A DNA stretch of 64,000 nt from Azonexaceae bacterium. Its GTDB lineage: Bacteria > Pseudomonadota > Gammaproteobacteria > Burkholderiales > Rhodocyclaceae. Positions 1 to 9,123 of this stretch are shown piece after piece. The notes beneath the pieces are model-generated. The model was given only the letters and a program-made list of their open reading frames with translations, was not told the origin of the DNA and made no database searches. How positions within the stretch are numbered: position 1 is the stretch's first letter; each line of letters opens with the position of its first letter. A program made the position numbers and the translations under genes. The stretch spans positions 124,001 to 188,000 of the forward strand of contig JAAXVL010000005.1 of the NCBI GenBank assembly GCA_013335535.1, in the 5' to 3' direction.

Positions 1-447
1 CGATCCACCGGCGTATTGCGTTGTCTTCTTGGCACCACTCTCATCGACCGTATACACAAAACCGGTGGTGAGAGTTCCACTACCTGTAGCCGTCAGAGTG
101 AAGCCCTGATCGGTATTGGTCAACGCACAGGAATAAGTGAAATATTTGCGATCCGGTGGCGAAAAAGAATTCCAGGAATTGGCGGAACTCGCGCTGGCAC
201 AAGCTCCACCAGCACCATAATTTTTCCAGTCCTGATAATACTGTTCCATCTTGACTCGATAGTCAGACAGCGAGGTAAATGCCTCCTGAAGCTGCCCTTT
301 CCGAATATAGTCATTGTAAGCGGGCAGAGCAATCGAGGCTAGAATGCCAATGATTGCAACGACCACAAGCAACTCAATCAATGTAAAACCTTTGATTGAA
401 AGTCGGTGAACAAAAATTCCGATGGGTTTATCTTGGGAATGCCACAC
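1..447 (-). CDS. pilE: Type IV pilin (PilE-like), 3' end cut by the window edge
   Basis: Type IV pilin major or minor subunit, made as a prepilin, cleaved and N-methylated by PilD, and assembled into pili at the inner membrane. The 149 visible codons start with GTG at 447, which has a GGAG box upstream. A 20-residue basic leader ends in SIKG and is followed by FTLIELLVVVAIIGILA, with cleavage predicted after Gly20 and the conserved Glu at mature position 5. The hydrophobic N-terminal helix continues into ALPAYNDYIRKGQ. Two cysteines about 25 residues apart in the globular part may form a disulphide. It lies downstream of ispH on the same strand, a common betaproteobacterial order. The C-terminus is missing, so pilin subtype is uncertain. 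Confidence 0.88.
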   Translation of the reverse strand, partial: MWHSQDKPIGIFVHRLSIKGFTLIELLVVVAIIGILASIALPAYNDYIRKGQLQEAFTSLSDYRVKMEQYYQDWKNYGAGGACASASSANSWNSFSPPDRKYFTYSCALTNTDQGFTLTATGSGTLTTGFVYTVDESGAKKTTQYAGGS

Positions 448-497
448 GTTGCTTCTCCATCCGTAGAATTAAAACAACTTTCACAGCGTCACTATAG

Positions 498-513
498 GAC
501 AACTGCTTTTCCA
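498..513 (-). promoter_or_regulatory. Possible sigma-54 promoter of the pilin gene
   Basis: The minus strand reads TGGAAAAGCAGTTGTC, about 50 bp before the pilin GTG. TGG and TTG have the exact spacing of the sigma-54 consensus (TGGCAC-N5-TTGC). The -12 element is GT instead of GC, so this is a weak match. Pilin genes in other proteobacteria are often sigma-54 dependent, which is the main reason to consider it. Confidence 0.3.
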
Positions 514-563
514 GATGGAGGATGATACGACGAACGGTTATGTTTCACCTGCGGATGGTGAAA

Positions 564-1490
564 TCAAGACCCAATCAAGCCCTTCGGCAAAGAAAAGGAA
601 ACTCCTTCTTCAGCCCCAGCCAATTCAGTCACTGTTGCGTCTGTCAGTTGCCTTACTCTCTCGATTACCCGCCTGACCAGAATCTCAGGAGCAGATGCTC
701 CTGCTGTAATTCCAATATTGCTTTTCCCGAGAAACCATTCGGGGACGATCTCGTCAGGTCCATCTATCAGGAACGCATCGCGGCCACGAGAAATAGCAAC
801 CTCTTTAAGACGTCTCGAATTTGAGCTGTTTGTACTGCCCACTACGATGACCAGCTCACACTGTTCAGCCAACGCCTTAACTGCATCCTGCCGATTCTGG
901 GTGGCATAACAAATGTCATCTTTCTTGGGTCCCTGGATTTCTGGAAAGCGGGTCTTCAGAGCTTCTATGACGACGGAGGCATCATCCACGGAAAGAGTGG
1001 TCTGAGTGACGTAAGATAGGTTTTTGGGGCGAAGTACTTTCAGGCTGGCTACATCGCCAACCGTTTCCACAAGATACATTCCACCGGTACTCTGCCCCAT
1101 CGTCCCTTCGACTTCCGGGTGGCCTTTATGGCCGATCATCACGACTTCGCGGGTCTGGTTGCGCATCTTGCCGACTTCGACGTGCACCTTGGTAACGAGC
1201 GGACAGGTCGCGTCGAATACTTTCAGGCCGCGCTCTTCGGCTTCGGTGCGAACGGCCTTGGAAACACCGTGGGCACTGAAAATGACCGTGCTGCCGGAAG
1301 GCACTTCACTCAATTCCTCGATGAACACCGCCCCCTTGGAACGCAGGTCGTCGCAGACGAATTTGTTGTGTACAACTTCGTGACGGACGTAGATCGGCGC
1401 CCCGAATTTTTCCAGCGCCCGCTCGACGATGGCGATGGCGCGCTCGACGCCGGCGCAGAAGCCGCGGGGGTTGGCGAGGATAATTTCCAT
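564..1490 (-). CDS. ispH: 4-hydroxy-3-methylbut-2-enyl diphosphate reductase (IspH/LytB)
   Basis: Last enzyme of the non-mevalonate pathway. It reduces HMBPP to IPP and DMAPP with an iron-sulphur cluster. The 308-residue length is normal for the family. The three cluster cysteines are at 12 (GFCAGV), 96 (DATCPLV) and 194 ([11 protein letters not shown]), with the substrate-contacting histidines at 41 and 124 and GHPEVEGT following. The start ATG overlaps the upstream fkpB stop as TAATG, so the two are translationally coupled in the ribF-ileS-lspA-fkpB-ispH operon. It works in the same pathway as dxs and ispA further along this window. Confidence 0.97.
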   Translation of the reverse strand: MEIILANPRGFCAGVERAIAIVERALEKFGAPIYVRHEVVHNKFVCDDLRSKGAVFIEELSEVPSGSTVIFSAHGVSKAVRTEAEERGLKVFDATCPLVTKVHVEVGKMRNQTREVVMIGHKGHPEVEGTMGQSTGGMYLVETVGDVASLKVLRPKNLSYVTQTTLSVDDASVVIEALKTRFPEIQGPKKDDICYATQNRQDAVKALAEQCELVIVVGSTNSSNSRRLKEVAISRGRDAFLIDGPDEIVPEWFLGKSNIGITAGASAPEILVRRVIERVRQLTDATVTELAGAEEGVSFSLPKGLIGS

Positions 1491-1921
1491 TACATGATTC
1501 CGATGATTTCCACCTCGAAGCGGATCGTTTTTCCGGCCATCGGGTGGTTGAAGTCGAACAAGGCGTGCGTGGCGTCGAGCTCGCGCAGGAAGCCGGCGAA
1601 GGTGCCGCCGTTAGGGGCGGTGAATTCGACGACGGAATTCTCCTTGAGTTCCATGCCGGCGGGCAATCCGCTCAGGGCGATGCGTTCGACGAGACGATCG
1701 TTATGCATGCCGAAGGCTTGGGCAGGTTCGAGTACGAAGACGAATCTTTCATGCGCCGGCAAGCCGATCAGCACAGATTCAAGATTCTCAGCCAACTGAC
1801 CGCTGCCCATTTGCAGCGTAGCCGGGCTCATGTCGAAGGTGGAGAGAAACTCTTCGCCATCCAGCGCATTGATGCGGTAATGCAGGGTCAAAAAGCTGTC
1901 GGAGCGGACGGTGGCAGTCAT
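1490..1921 (-). CDS. fkpB: FKBP-type peptidyl-prolyl cis-trans isomerase (FkpB/SlpA)
   Basis: Cytoplasmic SlyD-like FKBP of 143 residues that isomerises X-Pro bonds and may act as a chaperone. The N-terminal FKBP strand ([11 protein letters not shown]), the insert-in-flap region ([15 protein letters not shown]) and the returning segment ([18 protein letters not shown]) are all visible, and the last is typical of the SlyD/FkpB group. The ATG at 1921 overlaps the lspA stop as TGATG, which fixes the start; longer readings upstream are inside lspA. The lspA-fkpB-ispH order is conserved in many proteobacteria. No signal peptide is present. Confidence 0.93.
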   Translation of the reverse strand: MTATVRSDSFLTLHYRINALDGEEFLSTFDMSPATLQMGSGQLAENLESVLIGLPAHERFVFVLEPAQAFGMHNDRLVERIALSGLPAGMELKENSVVEFTAPNGGTFAGFLRELDATHALFDFNHPMAGKTIRFEVEIIGIM

Positions 1922-2400
1922 CAGGAAATCTCTTTTTTGTTGGTTGCGGTCAGTTGCTCGATAACGAGCAGAACCGCGCCAAGCGTTATGGCGGAATCGG
2001 CGATATTGAAGGCTGGCCAGTAATAGCCGGCAACGTGCCATTGCACGAAATCAACGACGGCACCGAAGCGGACGCGGTCGATGACATTGCCCAGGGCGCC
2101 GCCCATGACCAGCGCGAGTGCCAACGAGAGCAGTTTTTGCTGCGGGTGCTGACGCAACATGTAGGCGATCCAGCCAGAAACGCCCAGCGCCAGCGCCGTG
2201 AAGAGCCAGCGCTGCCAGCCGGGTTGGTCGGCAAGAAAGCTGAAGGCGGCGCCGGGGTTGAAAGTCAGTACCCAGTTCCAGAACGGGGCGACGTAGAGTG
2301 TTTCACCAAAGCCGATGTTCTCAAGCACCAGCCACTTGCTGATCTGGTCCAGAACAACGACCAGCCCAGCCAGCGCATACCAGCGCCCGGCACTAGGCAT
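1921..2400 (-). CDS. lspA: Lipoprotein signal peptidase II (LspA)
   Basis: Inner-membrane aspartyl protease that removes signal peptides from prolipoproteins after Lgt modification. The 159 residues hold four hydrophobic helices and the two catalytic aspartates, Asp117 (FGAVVDF) and Asp135 (FNIADSAI), in the usual NVIDR...VDF...NIADS arrangement. The chosen ATG at 2400 overlaps the ileS stop by a few bases and has GGTGAGG about nine bases upstream. An alternative ATG at 2418 would add six residues. ileS lies just upstream and fkpB is coupled downstream. Confidence 0.95.
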   Translation of the reverse strand: MPSAGRWYALAGLVVVLDQISKWLVLENIGFGETLYVAPFWNWVLTFNPGAAFSFLADQPGWQRWLFTALALGVSGWIAYMLRQHPQQKLLSLALALVMGGALGNVIDRVRFGAVVDFVQWHVAGYYWPAFNIADSAITLGAVLLVIEQLTATNKKEIS

Positions 2401-5191
2401 ACGCGCGTGCCTCACCATCACCATGCAAGTTGCTGACACAACGGCCACACAGCCCCGGATGTTCTGCATTGGCACCGACATCCTCGCGGACGTGCCAGCA
2501 ACGCTCGCACTTGGCGTGCTCAAGCGGGGTGGCGATGACTTGTTCGTTTTCATCGCGGATTGCCACGGTCAACGAGCAAATAAGCACAAATTTCAAATCG
2601 TCGCCGAGCGAGGCCAGGGCATCAAATTTCTCGCCGGCACAGTGAATTTCAACCGCTGCCTGCAGCGCCGAGCCAATCTTGCCGGCTTCACGCTGCGCTT
2701 CGAGCGCCTTGGTCACGTCCGCACGCACCGTACGAATCAGGGCCCACTTGGCGAGCAGATCGCCCTCCCCGGCCTGCGTCGGCAAATCATGCCAAAGCTG
2801 GAACATCACGGAATCATCAGCCTTGCCGGTCAGCACCTGCCAGACTTCTTCGGCCGTGAAAGCAGTGATCGGGGCCAGCAGGCGCACAAAGGCTTGGGTG
2901 ATGTGCCACAGCGCCGATTGTGCAGACCGGCGAGCCACCGACTTCGGGGCCGTCGTGTATAGGCGGTCCTTGAGAATGTCGAGGTAGAAGCCGCCGAGAT
3001 CTTCCGAACAGAAAGTCTGCAGCGCCTGGACGACGCGGTGGAATTCGTATTTGTCGTAATCGGCACGACAGCTGTCCTGCAATTCGCGGGTTAGCGCCAG
3101 CGCGTAACGGTCGATTTCCAGCCAGTTTTCAAGCGGCAGCATGTCGGTCTGCGCATCAAAATCCGACACGTTGGCCAACAGGAAACGTAGCGTGTTGCGG
3201 ATGCGACGATAGCCTTCGACGACGCGCTTGAGGATTTCGTCGGAAATGGTCAGTTCACCCGAGTAATCGGTCGATGCCGTCCATAGACGCAGGATATCGG
3301 CACCCATCTTGTCGGAGACCTGCTGCGGTGCGATGACGTTGCCCTTGGACTTGGACATTTTGTGGCCCTTGCCGTCGACGACGAAACCATGCGTCAGCAG
3401 CGCTTTGTATGGGGCGCGGCCGTCGATGGCGCAACCGGAGAGCAAGGACGATTGGAACCAGCCGCGATGCTGGTCGGAGCCTTCAAGGTAGAGGTCGGCC
3501 GGGTAGGTATGCTCGGCGGCGTGCGAACCGCGCATGACGTGCCAGTGCGTCGTGCCGGAGTCGAACCAGACGTCCAGCGTGTCTTTCATCTTGACGTACT
3601 GGTCAGCTTCGGCGCCGAGCAGTTCGACTGCGTCAAGACTGAACCAGGCTTCGATGCCGGCCTTCTCGACACGCTGGGCGACCTGCTCGATCAACTCAGC
3701 AGTACGCGGATGCGGCTTGCCGGTTTCCTTATGCAGGAAGAAGGGAATCGGCACACCCCAGTTGCGCTGGCGCGAGACACACCAATCCGGACGCGTCTTC
3801 ATCATCGCCTCCAGACGGGCGCGGCCCCAGGCCGGAAAGAATTGCGTTTCATCGACCGCACGCTCGGCAATCCAGCGCAGCGTCGATGCATCTTCGCTGG
3901 TCTTGTTGTCCATGCCGATGAACCACTGCGTCGTGGCGCGGAAAATAATCGGTGTCTTGTGGCGCCAACAGTGCGGGTAGCTGTGTTTGATTTTCTCGTG
4001 TTTTAACAGTCGACCGTGGCATTCGAGTTCCTGCAGCACCAGCGGATTGGCCTCCCAGACCGTCTTGCCGGCCAGCTCGCCAACCGATAGCGCCGGCACG
4101 GTGCTAATGAACTTGCCGTCGTTGCCAACCGGGTTATTGACCGGCAGACCGTATTTTTTGCCGATGTTGTAGTCGTCCACGCCATGCGCCGGCGCGGTAT
4201 GCACCAGGCCGGTACCAGCCTCGGTCGTGACGTGGGTTCCACAAATAATCGCCACGTCACGCGGCTGGAACGGGTGCTTGAGCAGAATCTGGTCCAGTTT
4301 ATCGCCGCTCGTCGATGCAATCACCGAGCCCGTCAGTTCGTAGCGCAGGAGCGCCGACTCGGCCAACTCGCGGACCAGGATCAGCGCACCTTTTTCCGTC
4401 TCGATCAAATCGTAAGTCAGGTCCGGATGCACACTCACCGCCTCATTAGCCGGCAGCGTCCAGGGCGTCGTCGTCCAGATCACGGCGAAGGCCGGGCCGC
4501 GCAAGTGGGTCAAACCGAAAGCGTTGGCCAGCTTCTCGGCGTGGTTTTCATGCACCTCGAAAGCAACGTCGATGGCCGGCGAATTCTTGTCCTCGTACTC
4601 GACTTCGGCCTCGGCCAGGGCCGAACCGCAGTCCAAGCACCAGTTAACCGGTTTCAGCCCCTGATACAGATAGCCTTGCTCGAGAATCTTGCCCAAGGCG
4701 CGGATTTCGCCAGCCTCGGCCGCAAAATTCATGGTCAGGTAGGGATTGCCCCAGTCGCCCAGCACACCGAGGCGGATGAAATCTTTCTTCTGGCGCTCGA
4801 CCTGCTCGGCCGCGTAAGCACGCGACAATTCACGCACCTTGTCGGCAGGAATATTCTTGCCGTGCTGCTTTTCGATCTGATGCTCGATGGGCAAGCCGTG
4901 GCAGTCCCAGCCCGGCACGTAGGGCGCATCGAAGCCGCTCAGGGTTTTCGAGCGAACGATGATGTCCTTCAAGACCTTATTGACCGCATGACCGATGTGG
5001 ATGTCACCGTTGGCATACGGCGGACCGTCATGCAACACAAAACGCGGACGCCCGGCGCTGATCTCGCGAATGCGCTGGTAGAGCTTCTTCTCCTGCCACT
5101 GGGCTACCCACTGCGGCTCGCGCTTGGGCAGGTCGCCGCGCATAGGGAATGCCGTATCCGGCAGGTTCAGGGTGTCTTTGTAATCAGCCAT
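2393..5191 (-). CDS. ileS: Isoleucyl-tRNA synthetase (IleS)
   Basis: Class I aminoacyl-tRNA synthetase that charges tRNA-Ile and edits misactivated valine. It has 932 residues, the usual bacterial length. The HIGH signature is at 65-68, the KMSKS loop at about 611-615, and a C-terminal zinc finger uses Cys895, Cys898, Cys915 and Cys918 (CERCW ... CGRC). The editing domain lies between about 190 and 400 ([16 protein letters not shown]). It starts 9 bp after the ribF stop and overlaps lspA, in the classical ribF-ileS-lspA operon. Confidence 0.98.
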   Translation of the reverse strand: MADYKDTLNLPDTAFPMRGDLPKREPQWVAQWQEKKLYQRIREISAGRPRFVLHDGPPYANGDIHIGHAVNKVLKDIIVRSKTLSGFDAPYVPGWDCHGLPIEHQIEKQHGKNIPADKVRELSRAYAAEQVERQKKDFIRLGVLGDWGNPYLTMNFAAEAGEIRALGKILEQGYLYQGLKPVNWCLDCGSALAEAEVEYEDKNSPAIDVAFEVHENHAEKLANAFGLTHLRGPAFAVIWTTTPWTLPANEAVSVHPDLTYDLIETEKGALILVRELAESALLRYELTGSVIASTSGDKLDQILLKHPFQPRDVAIICGTHVTTEAGTGLVHTAPAHGVDDYNIGKKYGLPVNNPVGNDGKFISTVPALSVGELAGKTVWEANPLVLQELECHGRLLKHEKIKHSYPHCWRHKTPIIFRATTQWFIGMDNKTSEDASTLRWIAERAVDETQFFPAWGRARLEAMMKTRPDWCVSRQRNWGVPIPFFLHKETGKPHPRTAELIEQVAQRVEKAGIEAWFSLDAVELLGAEADQYVKMKDTLDVWFDSGTTHWHVMRGSHAAEHTYPADLYLEGSDQHRGWFQSSLLSGCAIDGRAPYKALLTHGFVVDGKGHKMSKSKGNVIAPQQVSDKMGADILRLWTASTDYSGELTISDEILKRVVEGYRRIRNTLRFLLANVSDFDAQTDMLPLENWLEIDRYALALTRELQDSCRADYDKYEFHRVVQALQTFCSEDLGGFYLDILKDRLYTTAPKSVARRSAQSALWHITQAFVRLLAPITAFTAEEVWQVLTGKADDSVMFQLWHDLPTQAGEGDLLAKWALIRTVRADVTKALEAQREAGKIGSALQAAVEIHCAGEKFDALASLGDDLKFVLICSLTVAIRDENEQVIATPLEHAKCERCWHVREDVGANAEHPGLCGRCVSNLHGDGEARAYA

Positions 5192-5200
5192 TTTGCGTGC

Positions 5201-6121
5201 TCACAGCTCGAAAAAAGCCCGGGCAGCCGCGGCATCCGCCGCGATCTGCGCCTTGAGGGCGTCAATATTGGGAAAACGTTGTTCGTCGCGCAACTTATGG
5301 ACGAAACGCACAGATATGTGCGCGCCATAAATATCGCGATCGAAATCGAAGAGATGAACTTCCAGCAAGGGCCGCGTGCCTCCTACCGTTGGCCGGACGC
5401 CAAGATTGGCGACACCGGGAAGCGGCTTGTCACCCAGGCCACTGACCTCAACGGCAAAGACGCCGGTCATCGGCAACGGATTATGCTTGATGCGCAGATT
5501 GGCCGTCGCGAATCCGATCTGGCGGCCCAGCTTCTGGCCGTGCGCCACCTGGCCGTCAATGATATAAGGGCGCCCCAGCAAACGTGCTGCATGTTCCATC
5601 TCACCAGCCAGCAATGCCCGTCGAACAGCCGAACTGGAAACACGCTCACCATCGGCCAATACGCTGCCCATCGCCTCGACAGCGAAGCCAAAGCGCTCCC
5701 CGGCCTCCTGCAAGAGCGCAAAGTCGCCGGTCCGCCCACGGCCAAAGCGGAAATCGTCACCGATGATCAAATGGCGGACCTGGCAACCACGCACCAGCAC
5801 CGACTCGACGAACTCCTCGGCCGAGAGTGCGGCAAAAGCGGCATTGAACGGGCAGATCATCACCTGCCGTGCGCCGCATTCGCCGAGCAATTCAAGCTTT
5901 TCGCGCAGCGTCGTCAGGCGTGCAGGAGCGGAATCCGGCGAAAAAAACTCACGCGGATGGGGCTCGAAGGTCAGCACCATTGGCGCCAGCTCGCGCTGTT
6001 CTGCCACGTAAGCCAAGCGTCTTACCAGCGCAGCATGCCCGAGGTGGACGCCATCGAAATTACCGATGGCGAGCACAACTGGAGCAGGAACGGGACGCGA
6101 ATGGCCGCGAAAAACGCGCAT
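5201..6121 (-). CDS. ribF: Bifunctional riboflavin kinase / FAD synthetase (RibF)
   Basis: Converts riboflavin to FMN and FMN to FAD. The 306-residue protein has an N-terminal adenylyltransferase domain (nucleotidyl-transferase motif GNFDGVHLGH near residue 21) and a C-terminal riboflavin kinase domain (FATANLRIKHNPLP, with GVANLGVRPTVGG further on). It is the first gene of the minus-strand operon ending in ispH. A TATAAT at 6148-6153 (minus strand) lies about 27 bp before the ATG, and no Shine-Dalgarno sequence is obvious. Confidence 0.97.
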   Translation of the reverse strand: MRVFRGHSRPVPAPVVLAIGNFDGVHLGHAALVRRLAYVAEQRELAPMVLTFEPHPREFFSPDSAPARLTTLREKLELLGECGARQVMICPFNAAFAALSAEEFVESVLVRGCQVRHLIIGDDFRFGRGRTGDFALLQEAGERFGFAVEAMGSVLADGERVSSSAVRRALLAGEMEHAARLLGRPYIIDGQVAHGQKLGRQIGFATANLRIKHNPLPMTGVFAVEVSGLGDKPLPGVANLGVRPTVGGTRPLLEVHLFDFDRDIYGAHISVRFVHKLRDEQRFPNIDALKAQIAADAAAARAFFEL

Positions 6122-6147
6122 AAGTAATTTGGCAGGAAAAACGTTGA

Positions 6148-6153
6148 ATTATA
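6148..6153 (-). promoter_or_regulatory. -10 box of the ribF operon
   Basis: A perfect TATAAT on the minus strand, 27 bp before the ribF ATG, would start transcription near 6141. The -35 region is weak (ATCCGT at 17 bp). It is the best promoter candidate for the ribF-ileS-lspA-fkpB-ispH operon. Confidence 0.5.
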
Positions 6154-6240
6154 ACGATTTGAATCCCCCTACGGATATCCGCAGATAGCTTTGCTTCAGC
6201 CTGGGCGGCACATGCCAAAACAGCAGAGATTCGTTTTCGC

Positions 6241-6246
6241 TATAAT
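6241..6246 (+). promoter_or_regulatory. -10 box of the diguanylate cyclase gene
   Basis: A perfect TATAAT 37 bp before the ATG at 6283. The -35 region at the right distance is poor. It diverges from the ribF promoter candidate within the same 161-bp intergenic region. Confidence 0.45.
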
Positions 6247-6282
6247 CAACAAGTTAATCAAAATAGCCTCCCTCCCAATTTC

Positions 6283-7320
6283 ATGCTCGAACTGATCAGC
6301 CATGTAGTGCGAATTTCGGCGCGACGAGACCGCACCGAGATCAATTCGGCCATGGTTGATACCTTGATCGGTCTCTTTCACCCGCAGAATCTGACCATTT
6401 ACCGCTGCTACGTGGGGAACAAAAAGGCTATGGTCTTCGCCTGCGCGGGCTATGGCCCGAACGGCCAATTCCTGCGCAATGCCTACCTGCCGGACCACCG
6501 CTTCTGCCAGCCAATCGAGCGCGACCCACTGCTCAACCGCTGCCGCAAGGAACTCTCGGCCGTCATCGACTTTCTCGACGACGGCTCGCATCGCATAGTC
6601 TTCCCAGTTCTCCGCCTCAACGAACCAATCTACCTGATCGAACTCACGCTCACCGATGAGTTCTCGGCCGACCATCGCGTGACGCTGATGGGCCTGATCG
6701 AGTATTTTGGCAATCACATTTCGTTGCTCGACTACGGCGAGGCCGACACGCTGACCGGATTAGCCAGCCGCAAGACTTTCGACAAACATCTTTTTGAACT
6801 GCTCGGCAAAGCCGCCAGTGACGAGATGCTCAGCGGCCCGGAAAGCCGTCGCCGGGGCTCCCCCAGCAGTAGCCACTGGCTGGCCGTCTGCGACATCGAC
6901 CACTTCAAGCAGGTAAATGACAACTTCGGCCACCTGATCGGCGACGAAGTACTGATCATGCTGGCTCAGGAAATGCGCCAGTCCTTCCGCTTCGATGACC
7001 AGCTGTTCCGTTTTGGCGGAGAGGAATTCATCGCCTTGCTGCAGCCAACCGAAGAACAATTCGCCCTGGCGACCCTCGAACGCTTCCGCGGCAATGTCGA
7101 AAAACAGATGTTCAGCCGGGTCGGGCGCATTACTGTAAGTATCGGTTTCAGCGCACTGATGCCCAACGATACGCCGACCGATGTCATCGACCGGGCTGAC
7201 GAGGCGCTCTATTTTGCCAAGCGAAATGGTCGAAATCGCGTCGACTGCTATGAAAAGCTTGTCGCATCAGGCGACGTGGCCGCCAAGGAAATCGCCAAGG
7301 GCGAAGTGGAGTTGTTCTAG
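6283..7320 (+). CDS. Diguanylate cyclase (GGDEF) with N-terminal sensor region
   Basis: Predicted soluble enzyme that makes cyclic di-GMP from two GTP. Residues 1 to about 150 resemble a small GAF-like cytoplasmic sensor, with no membrane helix. The GGDEF domain covers about 155-335. The active-site loop is GGEEF at 245-249, preceded by RFDD at 236-239, which is an intact RxxD inhibitory site at the standard five-residue spacing. It should therefore be active and product-inhibited. It is divergent from ribF and convergent with amiC, with only 7 bp between stops. The sensed signal is unknown. Confidence 0.9.
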   Translation: MLELISHVVRISARRDRTEINSAMVDTLIGLFHPQNLTIYRCYVGNKKAMVFACAGYGPNGQFLRNAYLPDHRFCQPIERDPLLNRCRKELSAVIDFLDDGSHRIVFPVLRLNEPIYLIELTLTDEFSADHRVTLMGLIEYFGNHISLLDYGEADTLTGLASRKTFDKHLFELLGKAASDEMLSGPESRRRGSPSSSHWLAVCDIDHFKQVNDNFGHLIGDEVLIMLAQEMRQSFRFDDQLFRFGGEEFIALLQPTEEQFALATLERFRGNVEKQMFSRVGRITVSIGFSALMPNDTPTDVIDRADEALYFAKRNGRNRVDCYEKLVASGDVAAKEIAKGEVELF

Positions 7321-7327
7321 CTGGCGA

Positions 7328-8674
7328 CTAGCCCAGCAAGGCCAGTTTGGCTTTGGGGCCGGGCGGATGCTTGATGAAATACTGCCGGATGCCACGGACG
7401 ATCGCGCCAGCCAGCTTTTCCTGGTAAGCGTCGTCATTAAGCCTGGCTTCTTCTTCAGGATTGGAAATGAAAGCCGTCTCGATCAGCGCTGACGGAATAT
7501 CCGGCGCCTTGAGCACGGCAAACCCAGCTTGCTCGACATTGGCCTTGTGTAGCGTGTTGATCGAACCCAGTTCGCCGAGCAGATACTTGCCCAGTTTCAG
7601 GCTGTCGTTGATCGTGCCAGTCTGCGACAGGTCGAGCAGCGTGCGGGCGAGGAAGAGATCCTTGCTGCCGATATTGACGCCGCCAATCAGGTCAGCCTGA
7701 TTTTCCTTCTGGGCCAACAAACGGGCCTGCGTGCTCGAAGCCCCCTTTTCAGACAAAACGAAGACCGACGAACCGCGTGCATCGGGCTTGATCCAGGCAT
7801 CGGCGTGAATCGACAGGAAGAGGTCTGACTGGATGCGCCGGGCTTTCTGGACACGCATCTGCAGCGGCACGAAGAAATCGGAATCGCGGGTCAGCACGGC
7901 GCGCATGTTCGGCTCGGCGTCGATCCGCGCCTTCAGGCGACGGGCCACTTCGAGCGTGACGTTCTTTTCGTAGGTACCTGCCTTGCCTATGGCGCCGGGA
8001 TCTTCGCCACCGTGACCGGGGTCGAGCATGATGGTAACCAGGCGGTCGACAATCGGCTTACCGGATTTTTTGCTGGTCTGGATTTCCGGTGCCTCGAGGG
8101 GCTTTTCCGGCTTCTTCGCGACAGTTTCTTCCGGACGCTTTTCGGGAATCTGGAAATCCTGCTCGTTCTTGAGCGGCTCGACGGCATCCTTGCGCCCTTC
8201 GAGCAGCGCCATCATCGGGTCGGGCGGATTGACCGGGTAGACGTCAAGGACAAGACGACGGCCGTATTCACCGGCCGGTTCGAGCGTAAACACCTGCGGA
8301 TTGACCTTGCCCTTGAGTTCCATGACCAGGCGTACAACGCCCGGTTTGAAGCGGCCGGCACGCAGCAGCTTGATATTCGGATCATCGGTCGTCAGCTTGC
8401 GGGCCAGGCTGTCGAGGACGCTGTTGAATTCGACGCCTTCGATGTCGACAACGAGGCGATCGGGATTTTCAACGGTGAAATGGGTGAACTTGAGCGGAGC
8501 GTCGTACTCGAGCGTCACGCGGGTGTAATCGGCGGCCGGCCAGATACGAACGGCTAGAACGGACGGCAGTTTGGCCGCGGCGCCGGCCAGCGGCGTCACG
8601 GAAAGGATCAGCGAGGCGCCGGCGTAACGGAGGAGCTGGCGGCGGCCATGGCTGGGGTGAGCATGTTTAGACAT
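7328..8674 (-). CDS. amiC: N-acetylmuramoyl-L-alanine amidase (AmiC-like)
   Basis: Periplasmic zinc amidase that splits septal peptidoglycan during daughter-cell separation. The 448-residue protein starts with a twin-arginine type signal (HGRRQLLRYAG then a hydrophobic stretch), followed by an AMIN domain (about 35-160), a charged linker rich in Glu, Lys and Pro, and an Amidase_3 domain from about 220 (LDPGHGGEDPGAIG carries zinc ligands, SIHADAW another, and ALIETAFISN the catalytic Glu). ATG 8674 lies inside the 3' end of tsaE, so the two overlap by 67 bp. The tsaE-amiC order is conserved in many proteobacteria. Confidence 0.94.
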   Translation of the reverse strand: MSKHAHPSHGRRQLLRYAGASLILSVTPLAGAAAKLPSVLAVRIWPAADYTRVTLEYDAPLKFTHFTVENPDRLVVDIEGVEFNSVLDSLARKLTTDDPNIKLLRAGRFKPGVVRLVMELKGKVNPQVFTLEPAGEYGRRLVLDVYPVNPPDPMMALLEGRKDAVEPLKNEQDFQIPEKRPEETVAKKPEKPLEAPEIQTSKKSGKPIVDRLVTIMLDPGHGGEDPGAIGKAGTYEKNVTLEVARRLKARIDAEPNMRAVLTRDSDFFVPLQMRVQKARRIQSDLFLSIHADAWIKPDARGSSVFVLSEKGASSTQARLLAQKENQADLIGGVNIGSKDLFLARTLLDLSQTGTINDSLKLGKYLLGELGSINTLHKANVEQAGFAVLKAPDIPSALIETAFISNPEEEARLNDDAYQEKLAGAIVRGIRQYFIKHPPGPKAKLALLG

Positions 8675-9123
8675 GCTTGCCCTTTCGGTGAATTTGCCAC
8701 GGCTTCGAGGACACGCCCGAGACCTGCATGATGAATACGCAACCGCAGGTCTGGCGTCGGAAGGCAGCCAGCAGCCCTTTCCGGCCATTCGACCAGACAG
8801 ATCGCAGCGTCATTAAAGTATTCATCAAAGCCCGCATCGAGAAACTCCTCGGGGTACTCGAAACGATAAAAATCAAAGTGATATAAGTATAAGCTCGAAA
8901 TTACGTAAACTTCAACCAGTGAATAGGTAGGACTTTTGACCGCGCCGGTGTGACCAAGTGCCCGAATCATGGCGCGCGAAAGCGTGGTTTTGCCCGCCCC
9001 AAGGTCGCCTTCGAGGAAAATCACCATCCCCGGCTGCAGCAATGGCGCCAGCATTTCGCCCAGACGCTGGGTGGCCGCCTCGTCAGGCAATTGGAAAACG
9101 GCGGTAACATCGGGGCTATGCAC
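8608..9123 (-). CDS. tsaE: tRNA threonylcarbamoyladenosine biosynthesis ATPase (TsaE)
   Basis: P-loop ATPase needed with TsaB, TsaC and TsaD to form t6A37 on ANN-decoding tRNAs. The P-loop GDLGAGKTTLSRAMIRALG and the SPTYSLVEVY segment are typical, as is YHFDFYRFEYPEEFLDAGFD. The start is GTG at 9123, with GGAG eight bases upstream, giving 171 residues (usual about 150-160). The extra length is a C-terminal tail overlapping amiC. Its first codons overlap the start of the divergent queG gene. Confidence 0.92.
   Translation of the reverse strand: MHSPDVTAVFQLPDEAATQRLGEMLAPLLQPGMVIFLEGDLGAGKTTLSRAMIRALGHTGAVKSPTYSLVEVYVISSLYLYHFDFYRFEYPEEFLDAGFDEYFNDAAICLVEWPERAAGCLPTPDLRLRIHHAGLGRVLEAVANSPKGQACLNMLTPAMAAASSSVTPAPR

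Noticed and set aside
543..563. Hairpin TTTCACC/GGTGAAA after ispH as a terminator
   Set aside because: The stem is only 7 bp, is A/T-rich and has no U-tract on the ispH strand.
2562..2598. GCCACGGTCAACGAGCAAAT within ileS resembles the dispersed repeat
   Set aside because: Only the first 12 bases match. The segment codes for an ordinary IleS stretch on the minus strand (TVAIRDENE), so I treat it as chance.
4184..6127. 647-codon plus-strand frame opposite ileS and ribF
   Set aside because: Antisense shadow of two certain genes, with low-complexity composition.
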